A DNA stretch of 61,650 nucleotides. It comes from Thermodesulfobacteriota bacterium. Its GTDB lineage: Bacteria; Desulfobacterota; Desulfobacteria; Desulfobacterales; JAUWMJ01. The position numbers and the translations under genes were made by a program. The DNA is taken from contig JAXHVO010000098.1 of the NCBI GenBank assembly GCA_034189135.1, positions 1-61,650 of the forward strand. Reading direction: 5' to 3'. The notes below the pieces were generated by a model. That model saw only the letters and a program-made list of their open reading frames with translations. It made no database searches and had not been told where the DNA came from. Shown piece by piece: positions 45,241-54,794 of the stretch (within the stretch, counting starts at the first letter, position 1; the number at the start of each line of letters is the position of its first letter).

Positions 45241-46158
45241 TTGTTGGATGCAAACATTACCCATGTTTCAAACGACCTTTTTCTTATCACCCTTACTCCG
45301 CCGATACCGGGATTTGATGATTTTATCGGATGCTGGCTGTACAGGGGAAATACATCATTTATTGTCGATCCCGGACCTTCGGTAACTTCAAAGGCGTTGG
45401 CAAGCGCTTTACAACAGCTTAAAATCAGCCGTCTCGATTATATTTTCCTTACCCATATTCATATCGATCATGCAGGCGGTGTGGGAAATATTGCCGCACT
45501 TTTCCCTGAATCCCCCGTTATCTGTCATAAAAGCGGAATTCCGCACCTGGCCGATCCTTCTCGCTTATGGGAAGGATCAATAAAAACCCTTGGAGACACG
45601 GCAAAAGCCTATGGCCCGATTAAACCGGTCTCTTGCAACCGTTTGATACCGGCCGATGAATTCAAGTCTGACCTTATCACACCGGTCTTTACTCCAGGGC
45701 ATTCCCCCCACCATGTCAGCTACCTGACAGAAAAATATCTGTTTGCCGGTGAAGCCGGGGGGGTATTCCTGTCCCTTGATTCCGGCAGCGAATATCTGCG
45801 CCCGGCAACTCCCCCCAGATTTTTTCTTGAAATATCTACTGACAGTATTGATACCCTCATAGAAAAAAAGCCCCGGAATATATGTTACGGCCACTATGGG
45901 ATCAAAGAAAATGCTGTGGAAATGCTAACCAAACATCGAAAGCAGCTTTTGCGGTGGGAAAAAATTATCAGAAGAGAAATTCAAAATAGCAGTAACGACT
46001 TTCGGACGTCCTGCTTTAACATACTTTTAAAAGAAGATCCCCTCCTGGCCGGTTTTTCCCATATGAGTCAATCTGTGCAAAAAAGAGAGCGGAGATTTAT
46101 TCTAAACAGCATCAAAGGATATGAGGGGTATTTTAAATCTATGGAAAAGCAGCGTTAA
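45241..46158 (+). CDS. Metallo-beta-lactamase-fold hydrolase
   Basis: A 305-residue soluble hydrolase with the metal-binding signature THIHIDHAGG (HXHXDH), a third-strand His (TPGHSPHHVSY), Asp/Glu in LFAGEAGGVFL and a final His in CYGHYG. The frame is closed by a stop at 45229, so it must start at TTG 45241 (or TTG 45244). The substrate is unknown; glyoxalase II-like or flavin-free MBL esterases look similar. Confidence 0.87.
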   Translation: MLDANITHVSNDLFLITLTPPIPGFDDFIGCWLYRGNTSFIVDPGPSVTSKALASALQQLKISRLDYIFLTHIHIDHAGGVGNIAALFPESPVICHKSGIPHLADPSRLWEGSIKTLGDTAKAYGPIKPVSCNRLIPADEFKSDLITPVFTPGHSPHHVSYLTEKYLFAGEAGGVFLSLDSGSEYLRPATPPRFFLEISTDSIDTLIEKKPRNICYGHYGIKENAVEMLTKHRKQLLRWEKIIRREIQNSSNDFRTSCFNILLKEDPLLAGFSHMSQSVQKRERRFILNSIKGYEGYFKSMEKQR

Positions 46159-46248
46159 TATGAATTGCAAAATAAACCGAGGGTAGGTTTTTAAAAATTT
46201 TTCCTATCTACATGATGAAAACCATCCAGCCCTTGTTGACCCGGTTCT

Positions 46249-46824
46249 TTATGATGTGTAGGCATTAAAAGTGGCCCTGTTTTTTGTTAACATTTCCCCT
46301 GTCAGAAGATCTTCCAGTGCATCATCGTAATTTTCTTTTTTTACGCCAGGAATGAGCCTGTGCTTTGCCACCGTTCCCAACAGAGCCATATTCTGCATCC
46401 TTGAATCTTCCACTGCTTGGGTATCTACCTTGATGTCGGTTACAAAAACGGTTTTGCATGCATTTTTAATATCATTTGCAGCAATCTCACTGTTAAGATC
46501 CAGACGAACCGGAAGAGGTTGCCAGGAGACATCCAGATAGACCAGGGTGCCCCCGGTTTTTAGTGCCAGATCCAGTCCCCGCATGGCTTCATGAACCTCC
46601 ATAGCCAGAACAAGATCCGCACTATTTTTCATGATTAAGGGGGAATGGACCTGCTCTCCACACCGAATCCTTGAAACCACGGTGCCCCCTCTCTGGGCCA
46701 GTCCGTGGGTGTCTACGGCAATGGCATTAATTCCGGCATGATCTATTCCTCGTAACAAAGCCTGGCTTAACAATCCAATACCCTGACCGCCAACACCTGT
46801 GATATAAATATTAAACGCCTTCAT
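46249..46824 (-). CDS. iorB: Indolepyruvate:ferredoxin oxidoreductase, beta subunit
   Basis: A 191-residue gamma-type domain of the 2-oxoacid:ferredoxin oxidoreductase family (YITGVGGQGIGLLSQALLRG, DTHGLAQRGGTVVSRIR, SADLVLAMEVHEAMRGLDL). With IorA it oxidatively decarboxylates arylpyruvates from aromatic amino acids to acyl-CoA and reduces ferredoxin. It overlaps the iorA stop by 4 bp. Confidence 0.95.
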   Translation of the reverse strand: MKAFNIYITGVGGQGIGLLSQALLRGIDHAGINAIAVDTHGLAQRGGTVVSRIRCGEQVHSPLIMKNSADLVLAMEVHEAMRGLDLALKTGGTLVYLDVSWQPLPVRLDLNSEIAANDIKNACKTVFVTDIKVDTQAVEDSRMQNMALLGTVAKHRLIPGVKKENYDDALEDLLTGEMLTKNRATFNAYTS

Positions 46825-48674
46825 TTTACTCCTTTATCAAAACCGATGGCCTGTTCCGGACACGAGGGCCTGCATGATCCATCCCCGATACATAGATCAA
46901 GATTGATATCAACACTCCCATCCGGTTGTCGCATAAATGTCGGGCAGCCGAACTGCTCCACACAGACATGGGTTCTGGCACAGGTTTCCTGGTCAATGGC
47001 AATATGCTTTTGCACATACCCGGGCTTTTTTCGTTGAAGCCTTGTAAGCTTCAGCATACAGGGGTGTCTGGCAATGACCACACTGATGCCTTTGATTTTC
47101 ATGGATGATTTCACCAGATCCGTTAATTTGGCTTGGCTGTATGTATCACATGAAAAGACATTTTCAATGCCCAACCCCTTTAAAAGATTCTCGATGGGAA
47201 TTTTGATGCCCGCATGATCCTGGTGCCCGGTCATGGCGGTGGTGCCGTTGTCCATAATAATCAGAGTAATATTGTGGTTATTAAATATGGTATTGATTAA
47301 TCCCGGCAGACCGGCGTGAAAAAAGGTTGAATCGCCTAAAAAAGCCACCACCCTTTTGTTATCATTAAACAGTGAGAGCCCGGAAGCCATAGCGGAAGAA
47401 GCACCCATGCACATTAAAACCTCGCCCAAATTATAAGGCGGCATGTATCCCAATGTGTGACAGCCGATATCCGCGACTGTAACATCTTCTTTTTTCAAAG
47501 CTTTTTTGATGGCAAAAAAGGCGCTTCTGTGGCCGCAACCGGGGCATAGCTGGGCGGGTCTCGTAGGGACTTGAAATGGCGGCACCAAAGCGTCGGTTTC
47601 ACCGCCTATGATGTCCGGCCATACGGCTGCAAGTTTGTCCTTTACTTTATCCGGGGTATACTCACCCACATAATCTTCATCATCCGCTTTTCCGATCAAT
47701 CTGGTATTCAGTTGGGAATCATAGGCCAGGGCTTTTATCTGAATTTCAAGAATGTCATCCAGTTCCTCCAGAATCAGAACCTCGTTATGAGCCCTTAAAA
47801 ACGAGAGAATACCGTCTTTCGCAAGTGGATTAATAGCACCCAGCTTTAAGATATCCGGTTTGTAATGGGTCTTTTCCAGCACATCCAGTAATGATAAATA
47901 GGTCAATCCGGAGGTAATAACCCCCTTTCCCCGATGGCTATTCGAGTTTAATTCTCTATTTAAACCGGTATCTTTAATATACTGTTTGGATCGATGGAGT
48001 TTTTTAATTGATTTTCGTTTCATCTCCAGCGCCAATGTAGTCAAGGCGATATATGGACCATTTTCCGAGTTAAAATTCGCTAAATAAGGGGTGGTATTTT
48101 TATAGCTGGCGAATGATATTTTTTGTCTTGCATGGCAGACATGGGTGGTCAGCCTTAATACCACGATGGTTTGCTGTTTTACTGCAAGCGCTGCTGCATG
48201 TTTATAATATGCATAGGCTTCTGTTGGGGAAGCTGGTTCAAAAACCGCTACCCTGGACATTTTATAGACATTCCTGTTGTCCTGCTCATTCTGGGACGAG
48301 TTCGCTCCCGGATCATCTCCTACAACAACTACCATACCGCCGATGATATTCATCAATCCCAGCTGAACAAAGGTATCAAGGGCCACATTCAACCCCACGC
48401 TCTTAAAAAATACGCAGGACAGGTTACCGTTTAGCGCCGCCCCGAAGGCCACTTCGGTGGCAACTTTTTCATTGACTGAAAATTCAAAATAAAAGGGGAG
48501 TTTATCACTGGGGATGCTTTGGATGGCGGTTGCGATCTCAGGGGTGGGTGAACCGGGATAAGATGTTACCACCTTTGTTCCTGTTTCCACCATTGCCCGG
48601 ACAACCGCCTCATTCCCCATTAAAATTTCTTCAAATGAATTTTCACCGATAAGGATATCACCTAATTTTTTCAT
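46821..48674 (-). CDS. iorA: Indolepyruvate:ferredoxin oxidoreductase, alpha subunit with altered Fe-S ligands
   Basis: A 617-residue protein. The pyrimidine domain is N-terminal (GNEAVVRAMVETGTKVVTSYPGSPTPEI). The TPP-binding domain is central (CPGCGHRSAFFAIKKAL, VADIGCHTLG, MDNGTTAMTGHQDH). The C-terminus is a two-cluster ferredoxin. Normal IorA has CX2CX2C-X4/5-CP and CX2CX2CX3CP. Here they read CARTHVCVEQFGCP and CIGDGSCRPSCP. The second Cys of each motif is thus Thr568 and Asp598. Asp at that place is a known cluster ligand in Pyrococcus ferredoxin; Thr is not a usual one. Confidence 0.93.
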   Translation of the reverse strand: MKKLGDILIGENSFEEILMGNEAVVRAMVETGTKVVTSYPGSPTPEIATAIQSIPSDKLPFYFEFSVNEKVATEVAFGAALNGNLSCVFFKSVGLNVALDTFVQLGLMNIIGGMVVVVGDDPGANSSQNEQDNRNVYKMSRVAVFEPASPTEAYAYYKHAAALAVKQQTIVVLRLTTHVCHARQKISFASYKNTTPYLANFNSENGPYIALTTLALEMKRKSIKKLHRSKQYIKDTGLNRELNSNSHRGKGVITSGLTYLSLLDVLEKTHYKPDILKLGAINPLAKDGILSFLRAHNEVLILEELDDILEIQIKALAYDSQLNTRLIGKADDEDYVGEYTPDKVKDKLAAVWPDIIGGETDALVPPFQVPTRPAQLCPGCGHRSAFFAIKKALKKEDVTVADIGCHTLGYMPPYNLGEVLMCMGASSAMASGLSLFNDNKRVVAFLGDSTFFHAGLPGLINTIFNNHNITLIIMDNGTTAMTGHQDHAGIKIPIENLLKGLGIENVFSCDTYSQAKLTDLVKSSMKIKGISVVIARHPCMLKLTRLQRKKPGYVQKHIAIDQETCARTHVCVEQFGCPTFMRQPDGSVDINLDLCIGDGSCRPSCPEQAIGFDKGVK

Positions 48675-48853
48675 ATGCTTTTCCAGGGAAAATGTTGAAG
48701 TTTAATCACTACCATACCATAAAGTTAGTTGATAAACACTAAAATAGTTTTAAGCCAAGGATCATTTTTCAGGGACTGCCGGACTGGTGTCGTTGAATCG
48801 GTTGCATATTTCTTCATGCTTTTTTCAGCTGCTTTAGGGGCCCGGTCAGGTTG

Positions 48854-50227
48854 TTAACGAGGGGTTTGGTTGGTATATCCTTTCATAAAGCCCAAAAGCT
48901 TCAGCAGCAGCAATGAGCCGGAGAGAATACCGGCAAAAACAAGCACTGTCAGTCCGACACTCCATTCCCACCACAACGGCGCATTTACCAGAAGTGTGCA
49001 CCCGCCGACAATGGGAAGGACAAATATATTCATCACTGCGATCTCAAATGCCACCGGGGTTTTGAATTCAGGATCTACCATTCGAAGGAGTAACAGACCA
49101 CAGGATACCGTTCCGGTTACCGTACCAAATATGGCCGCCGAACGCTCCAGCCCGAAGGCATCCAGCTTTTTACCGAAGTGGAAAACGAGAAGCGTTGTCA
49201 GCACCCCGTTGGTGATTGCGATCAGACCGATGGGCAGTATGTAATCCCAGATGACCTGGAGTTGAATGGCGGCAACGGTGGCAACAATAAGATAATCCAC
49301 CGACCAGCCCGTAATTCTTCTCTGGATACCCGGATCGGCCAGGTAATCGGTACCGGTCAACTTCATCAGCCATTTTACGATCAAAGCGATTCCCAATCCG
49401 AAAAAAAAGAAAAACCCCCACAGGATCGTTGCCACGTCAGGCGAAAACATCGTACCGAGGATTGTTATAAACGCATAGGTCATTCCGTAGACCACTCCCA
49501 CCAGGGCTGCCTGGAACGCAAGGGTATCCGCATTGCCGGTGTGAATCGTCAGACGGCCGGCTGTCTCATTTTGGCTGCCTTTCGGTAAAAGGCCGATCAT
49601 AAAATCTCTGGAAAGCTTCCCTGAGCCGCAAGTTGCGTGACCTTTGCGAATGCCGAAATTGACCATAGGGACCCCCACGAAAAAGGCGATAAAATAACCC
49701 ACCGCAGCGAAGGTAAGCCCGATGGTGGCTGCGTTGGTAAACCCCAACAATTCCCAGGTCTTGCCGATTGAGAGTGCCTGGCCGGGACCTTCGTTGAATC
49801 CAAGGGGCACCAAAAATCCAAAAGTGGGAAACAGCTCAAGCCCGACAATCCCGAAGGCAATGACAAAAAGCCCTCCCACCATGGCCTGCATCGGAAAGGT
49901 CAGGCCCTGTATCAGGGCCATCCAGGCCGGTCCTTTGAGCTTCTGCATGCCGGATACCGGGTGAATCGGGTCGTCGTTTCGGGAAAGTCCCACGGAAATA
50001 AAAGAGATATTAAAAAAATGATAGGCAAAGGTCTCAATGTTGGAGACCTTAATATCTATCACTCCGGTGTGGATAAAAACCAATCCCAACACTCCTCCGA
50101 TCAGGCAACTGGGGAAAAGGAACTTCTGTAAAAATCCTACCTTTGCGCGTAGGCCAACTCCCACCACCAGCAGGCAGGATAAAAATACGAATACCAGCAT
50201 TGAATCAAATGGAAACGGGCTGTTCAT
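48854..50227 (-). CDS. GltS-family sodium:glutamate symporter-like carrier
   Basis: A 457-residue membrane protein, started at the ATG at 50227 with GGAG upstream. About 10-12 helices are visible, with the GltS-type opening (LVVGVGLRAKVGFLQKFLFPSCLIGG), a Gly-rich hairpin (GFNEGPGQALSIG) and the inverted second half (GTVTGTVSCGLLLLRMVDPEF). The substrate is inferred from the family as glutamate or a related acid. It follows the PLP decarboxylase by 68 bp in the same direction. Confidence 0.87.
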   Translation of the reverse strand: MNSPFPFDSMLVFVFLSCLLVVGVGLRAKVGFLQKFLFPSCLIGGVLGLVFIHTGVIDIKVSNIETFAYHFFNISFISVGLSRNDDPIHPVSGMQKLKGPAWMALIQGLTFPMQAMVGGLFVIAFGIVGLELFPTFGFLVPLGFNEGPGQALSIGKTWELLGFTNAATIGLTFAAVGYFIAFFVGVPMVNFGIRKGHATCGSGKLSRDFMIGLLPKGSQNETAGRLTIHTGNADTLAFQAALVGVVYGMTYAFITILGTMFSPDVATILWGFFFFFGLGIALIVKWLMKLTGTDYLADPGIQRRITGWSVDYLIVATVAAIQLQVIWDYILPIGLIAITNGVLTTLLVFHFGKKLDAFGLERSAAIFGTVTGTVSCGLLLLRMVDPEFKTPVAFEIAVMNIFVLPIVGGCTLLVNAPLWWEWSVGLTVLVFAGILSGSLLLLKLLGFMKGYTNQTPR

Positions 50228-50295
50228 GTTGATCTCCAAAAATTAGTGGTAAACGGTGATTGAACCGTTATATAAAATGATTTCAGTGAACCCAA

Positions 50296-51735
50296 TCATT
50301 GCACAAATAAATCATTGACGTAGCTGACCAGGATTTTTTCCCGGGCTTCAGCCGGGAGTTCATCCAGCACGCCGTTGATATCCGCCATACGTTCGGGCAA
50401 TCCCTGGCCTTCAAGACCGGCCATGGCCAGCAGGGCCTTAATATCGGCATCCGAGATATTTGACAGGTCTACTTCCTCCAGCCCGGTTCTGACCATCTTC
50501 ACGAGGTTGCCCTCCGGAAGCCCGGCAGCAGTTTCAACAGACGCTGCAAGGTCGCTCAGAAACTCGTCTTCCCAACCGATGTTGGAGGCAGTAATGGACA
50601 GGTGGATGTGAGCCGGGGAATTGTCATAGGACAAAGCCGGCTGTATGTACCACCCGCGGGTGTTCATTTCATCTATAATATGAAATACATTGATCGTATC
50701 AGAAGTAAAGGCCACCAGGCTCATCTGTGGCTCGGCCAGAATCCGGATGCCGTCAATCTTCTCTATGCCGGCCGCAATCTTTTTAACAGCCGTCAGCTTT
50801 TTGCGTGCGATTTCCAGGTACCCTTGGTCGCCCAGGTAATTTAACACCGCCCATGCGGCTGCCATGGGTCCACCCGATTTACTGCTCTGAACGGCGTTGT
50901 TGATAATCGTGTAGCCTATCCAGCCGGAGCATGCAAATATCTGATGTCTGCGGAGCTCCTTGTTCCGGTACAACACCAGTGAAGCCCCCTTGGGGGAGTA
51001 TGCATACTTGTGTAGATCCATAGAGATGGAAGATACTCCGGGCAGCCTGAAATCAAAATCCGGTACCGGCTCTCCCAGCCTTCTAAAGTAGGGCAACAGA
51101 AAACCGCCCATGCAGGCATCGGTGTGCAACCACAAATCTTTTTCCAGAGCGATGTCACTCAGCTCCGCGATGGGGTCGATGATACCCAGGGCGTAGGACG
51201 GCGCGGAACCCACCAGCATGATGGTGTTCTCCGTTATGGCCCGTTTTACCTTGTCCGTATGAACTTTGAAGGTCTGAGGGTCTACCCCGACCGTGACCAC
51301 TTTTACGTCAAGGTAATGCGCCGCTTTGTGAAACGCAGCATGGGCGGTGGTGGGCAATATCATTTCCGGCTTTTTGACCGCCGGTCTTTTTTCACGATAA
51401 TAGTCCCGGGCTGCTTTCACGGCCAGGATGATGCTTTCCGTACCGCCGCTGGTAAAATTTCCCACCACGTTTTGATCACCCCTCAGGTGCTGTGCTCCCG
51501 CAGCCGCAAGGTCTTTCTCCAGTCTTTGCAAACTTTGAAATACGGTAAAATCGAGCCCGTTTTCGGAAAGAAAGGCGCTGTAGGCTTTTTTGCCCACCGC
51601 CATCACATCCTTGCCGGGATCAAACACGTACCCGAATGCCCGGCCTTCCTGCCATTTTAAATCATTTTTCCTGAATACTTCCAGTTGTGCAAGTACTTCT
51701 TCCTCTGTCATTCCCTTTGCTGAAATCTTCACCAT
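50296..51735 (-). CDS. PLP-dependent group II decarboxylase / sphingosine-phosphate-lyase-like
   Basis: A 479-residue enzyme, started at the ATG at 51735 with AAGGAG four bases upstream; a longer frame to 51819 lacks a site. The fold type I PLP pattern is clear: TSGGTESIILAVKAARDYY, TTAHAAFHKAAHYL, WLHTDACMGGFLLPY and the Schiff-base Lys in SISMDLHKYAYSPKGAS. The family includes glutamate, tyrosine and aspartate decarboxylases and sphingosine-1-phosphate lyase, and the sequence alone does not decide. Pairing with a GltS-type carrier favours an acidic amino acid (inference). Confidence 0.85.
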   Translation of the reverse strand: MVKISAKGMTEEEVLAQLEVFRKNDLKWQEGRAFGYVFDPGKDVMAVGKKAYSAFLSENGLDFTVFQSLQRLEKDLAAAGAQHLRGDQNVVGNFTSGGTESIILAVKAARDYYREKRPAVKKPEMILPTTAHAAFHKAAHYLDVKVVTVGVDPQTFKVHTDKVKRAITENTIMLVGSAPSYALGIIDPIAELSDIALEKDLWLHTDACMGGFLLPYFRRLGEPVPDFDFRLPGVSSISMDLHKYAYSPKGASLVLYRNKELRRHQIFACSGWIGYTIINNAVQSSKSGGPMAAAWAVLNYLGDQGYLEIARKKLTAVKKIAAGIEKIDGIRILAEPQMSLVAFTSDTINVFHIIDEMNTRGWYIQPALSYDNSPAHIHLSITASNIGWEDEFLSDLAASVETAAGLPEGNLVKMVRTGLEEVDLSNISDADIKALLAMAGLEGQGLPERMADINGVLDELPAEAREKILVSYVNDLFVQ

Positions 51736-52076
51736 TTTCTCCTTGGAGTCATAATCCGTTGTTTTTTTTAGTTCAAATCCCAGGCCGGTTATCATTTTTA
51801 TATTTGGGCACGATACCATTAACTGCGTTTATTTCAAAACAAATTTTTATTATACAGAAGCACTGCCTAGGATTAAACTTTTTTATCAGTAAGTACAAAC
51901 AGAGAAAAACAGTTCTTTCGCATCTGTTCTGGTATAGGTTCATGTGAAATTTAAAAATCAACTTTTGTTTATTCCGGGAGTGTCTGTTTTATAAATAGTA
52001 TTTCTTTGCCATTTATGCTATACTTATTTTTAAAAGAAATATTAATATTTATATAATATAATCAGGTGAATATGAC

Positions 52077-53111
52077 ATGAAAACAATGAAGGCGCTTGTA
52101 AAAGCAAAACCTGAAGAAGGCTTATGGCTTCAGGATGTTCCAATCCCTGATATCAGTTATAATGACGTGCTGATAAAAATCATTAAAACGGCAATTTGCG
52201 GAACGGATGTCCATATCTATAACTGGGACAAATGGTCGCAGGAAACCATCCCCGTTCCCATGCACATCGGGCATGAATTTGTGGGAACAATTGAAAAAGT
52301 CGGTTCCCATGTGGTCGATTTTAAACCGGGAGACCTGGTTTCCGGCGAAGGCCACCTGGTTTGTGGTCGCTGCAGAAACTGCCTGGCCGGGCGACGTCAC
52401 TTATGTATGAACACAAAAGGGGTAGGGGTAAACAGACCGGGTGCCTTTGCCGAATACCTTGCCATACCGGTCACCAATGTCTGGTATTGTGATAAAAAAA
52501 TCCCCCTGGACGTGATTGCCTGTTTTGACCCCCTTGGTAATGCGACGCACACGGCGCTTTCCTTTGATGTTCTAGGCGAAGATGTTCTGATTACCGGTGC
52601 CGGTCCCATCGGGTGTATGGCCACCGCCATCGCCAAACATGCCGGTGCCCGGTATGTGGTGGTGACAGATGTCAATCCATACAGACTTGATTTAGCTAAA
52701 AAGGCGGGTGCCACCTTAACCCTTGATATTAGAAAACAGAAAATTGAGCAGGCCCAGAAAGACCTCGGCATGAAAGAGGGGTTTGATGTGGCCATGGAAA
52801 TGTCAGGCAACCCTTCCGCCTTACAGTCAATGATTGATAACCTGTGTCATGGTGGAAAAGTTGCTCTTTTGGGGATCATGCCTGAAAATGCTGAAATTGA
52901 CTGGAACAAAGTGGTGTTTAACATGCTGACCATTAAGGGCATCTATGGCAGGGAAATGTATGAGACCTGGTATAAAATGACCAGCATGATTCAAACCGGA
53001 CTTGATATTTCTCCATTAATTACCCACCAATTCCATTACACGGAGTTTGAAAAAGGATTTGAGGTAATGAGGTCCGGTAAATCAGGAAAAGTCATACTTG
53101 ACTGGAGTTAA
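52077..53111 (+). CDS. tdh: L-threonine 3-dehydrogenase
   Basis: A 344-residue zinc-dependent medium-chain dehydrogenase. Catalytic zinc ([21 protein letters not shown]), structural zinc with four Cys ([15 protein letters not shown]) and NAD-binding ([18 protein letters not shown]) are present. The WDKW signature and length are those of Tdh, which oxidises threonine to 2-amino-3-ketobutyrate. The usual partner kbl is not adjacent. AGGTGA precedes the ATG. Confidence 0.93.
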   Translation: MKTMKALVKAKPEEGLWLQDVPIPDISYNDVLIKIIKTAICGTDVHIYNWDKWSQETIPVPMHIGHEFVGTIEKVGSHVVDFKPGDLVSGEGHLVCGRCRNCLAGRRHLCMNTKGVGVNRPGAFAEYLAIPVTNVWYCDKKIPLDVIACFDPLGNATHTALSFDVLGEDVLITGAGPIGCMATAIAKHAGARYVVVTDVNPYRLDLAKKAGATLTLDIRKQKIEQAQKDLGMKEGFDVAMEMSGNPSALQSMIDNLCHGGKVALLGIMPENAEIDWNKVVFNMLTIKGIYGREMYETWYKMTSMIQTGLDISPLITHQFHYTEFEKGFEVMRSGKSGKVILDWS

Positions 53112-53131
53112 TCCCGAAGGTTTATGGTATC

Positions 53132-53920
53132 ATGAGCCGGATTGAAGAAAAAGTACAGGTCAATATCCCCTTTAGCATGCTTTGGGATTCCTATATTGAG
53201 CTGTTTATCAAAAACAGGCTGAATCCTGAAATAGGACTTGATGCCATTTCGCTGAAGCAGTTTTCTAAAGATGATTTCAAGAAAATTGCCCGTCGACTTC
53301 ATAGACAGGGTTTGACCATCACATTGCATGCGCCCTTTATCGATCTTTCTCCCGGATCTTTGGATCCGGATGTGATGGAATTAACCCGGTATCGTTTTAA
53401 GCAACTGGTTGAACTGGTTCCACTTTTCAAGCCAAAAACGGTGGTCTGCCATGCCGGCTATGACTGGAAAAGGTATGGCTATTTTAAAGAAGAGTGGGTT
53501 GAAAAAAGCCTTCAAACATGGTCCTGGTTGGGTTCGCTTATCGCAGGCGAAGGCGGGCAGTTGATGCTGGAAAATGTGTATGAGCACTCACCGGAGGATA
53601 TTCGTGTACTGTTTGAAAATCTGGAAAACCAGCATGTCGGGTTTTGCCTGGACACCGGCCATCAATACGCTTTCAGCCGGACTTCCCTTAAAGGATGGCT
53701 TGACTCACTTGGGCCCTATCTTGGCCAGCTTCATCTACACGACAACAACGGAAAATTTGATGACCATCTGGCCATGGGAAATGGCAAGATAAACTTTGAG
53801 GCATTTTTCAGCGCCTTAAAAGAAATTAAAAAAACCCCTCCGGTGATTACCCTTGAGCCACACCAGGATAAAGCCCTGTGGCCCAGCCTCGAATTTCTTG
53901 AAAAAGCCTGGCCGTGGTAA
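53132..53920 (+). CDS. Xylose isomerase-like TIM barrel (sugar phosphate isomerase/epimerase)
   Basis: A 262-residue protein of the AP endonuclease 2/xylose isomerase-like superfamily. Metal-site segments are visible: ITLHAPF, VCHAGYDW, LMLENVYEHSPE, GFCLDTGHQYA, LHLHDNNGKFDDHLAMGNG and ITLEPH. The substrate is unknown. It begins 20 bp after tdh, so the two are cotranscribed. Confidence 0.85.
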   Translation: MSRIEEKVQVNIPFSMLWDSYIELFIKNRLNPEIGLDAISLKQFSKDDFKKIARRLHRQGLTITLHAPFIDLSPGSLDPDVMELTRYRFKQLVELVPLFKPKTVVCHAGYDWKRYGYFKEEWVEKSLQTWSWLGSLIAGEGGQLMLENVYEHSPEDIRVLFENLENQHVGFCLDTGHQYAFSRTSLKGWLDSLGPYLGQLHLHDNNGKFDDHLAMGNGKINFEAFFSALKEIKKTPPVITLEPHQDKALWPSLEFLEKAWPW

Positions 53921-54004
53921 GGATGTTGATTCTCAAGGAAATTTATACACCTTACAACAATCCGTCAGCCTGCGTGATAGAAAATGAATGGAATCAGAAA
54001 CAAA

Positions 54005-54026
54005 GGGTCAACCGTGGCCTTGGCCC
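54005..54026 (+). terminator. Possible terminator after the tdh operon
   Basis: GGGTCAA pairs with TTGGCCC (one T-G wobble) around an 8-base loop, followed by CATTTTCTTT. It lies 85 bp beyond the TIM-barrel gene and just outside the convergent LolA-like gene. Confidence 0.4.
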
Positions 54027-54056
54027 CATTTTCTTTCCAGTTCTTTAAGATTATAA

Positions 54057-54794
54057 TCATCGCCTCAATGCCGCCTTGGAAAAAAGGTGCTTTGGGATGG
54101 GGACGTTGAATTCAATGGATTCGGTGACAAATTCTGTTCCCTCGCCGGTTTTGAGGACATCCTTGAAAATCATGCGCAAGGGAAACCAGCGATGGCCTAT
54201 CCGTGAGAAATCCTTTAAATCGACTTTCTTCAGCAATTTTCCGCTCTTGGCGTACAGTTCTTCTTTGAGTGGAACATAGCGCTCCCGGTCGACCCACATG
54301 GTTCGTGAGTGGTAGGCCACATCGGTTTTCTTTGCCACCAGCCGGACCACCCAGCATGAACGGTTGTCGATGATTTCCGTTCCGGTTAAGTTCGCGTCAT
54401 AGACTTCCAACAAACGGGGGTTTTCCATCATGTCTTCATAGGACAGGTCGGAACCCATTACCGACTGCCGGAGCATATGCCCGGATATTTTTATGATCCT
54501 GTCGGTGGCGGGAGAATATATCCAGAGCCGATCCTCCAACTTCAACATTTTTGTGCCCTGTTCCCGCGCTGGAGCAAGATACTCGGTAAACGCCCTTCGG
54601 TCGCCCTGGGTCCATGATTTGGACTGTACAGTTCTCGTATTGCGGCGGTTATGGATGATCATTTTTGAAGTGACCACGCGGGTTTCGGAGGATATATTTT
54701 CGTCCACCTTCTTAATAATCATCGCCCCGGAAGGAGTTTCCGCCTGCGCGGTCGCATTCAACAGCAAAAACGCGATACATAATAATTTTTTCAT
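54057..54794 (-). CDS. LolA-like outer-membrane lipoprotein-sorting family protein
   Basis: A 245-residue exported protein with a signal peptide (LLCIAFLLLNATAQA) and the PF17131-type LolA-like beta fold (MIIHNRRNTRTVQSKSW, LKLEDRLWIYSPATDRIIKISGHM, MGSDLSYEDMM, RTMWVDRERYVPLKEELY). It probably carries a lipid or lipoprotein across the periplasm for the ABC exporter encoded upstream. Its start overlaps the stop of the permease by 4 bp. Confidence 0.9.
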   Translation of the reverse strand: MKKLLCIAFLLLNATAQAETPSGAMIIKKVDENISSETRVVTSKMIIHNRRNTRTVQSKSWTQGDRRAFTEYLAPAREQGTKMLKLEDRLWIYSPATDRIIKISGHMLRQSVMGSDLSYEDMMENPRLLEVYDANLTGTEIIDNRSCWVVRLVAKKTDVAYHSRTMWVDRERYVPLKEELYAKSGKLLKKVDLKDFSRIGHRWFPLRMIFKDVLKTGEGTEFVTESIEFNVPIPKHLFSKAALRR

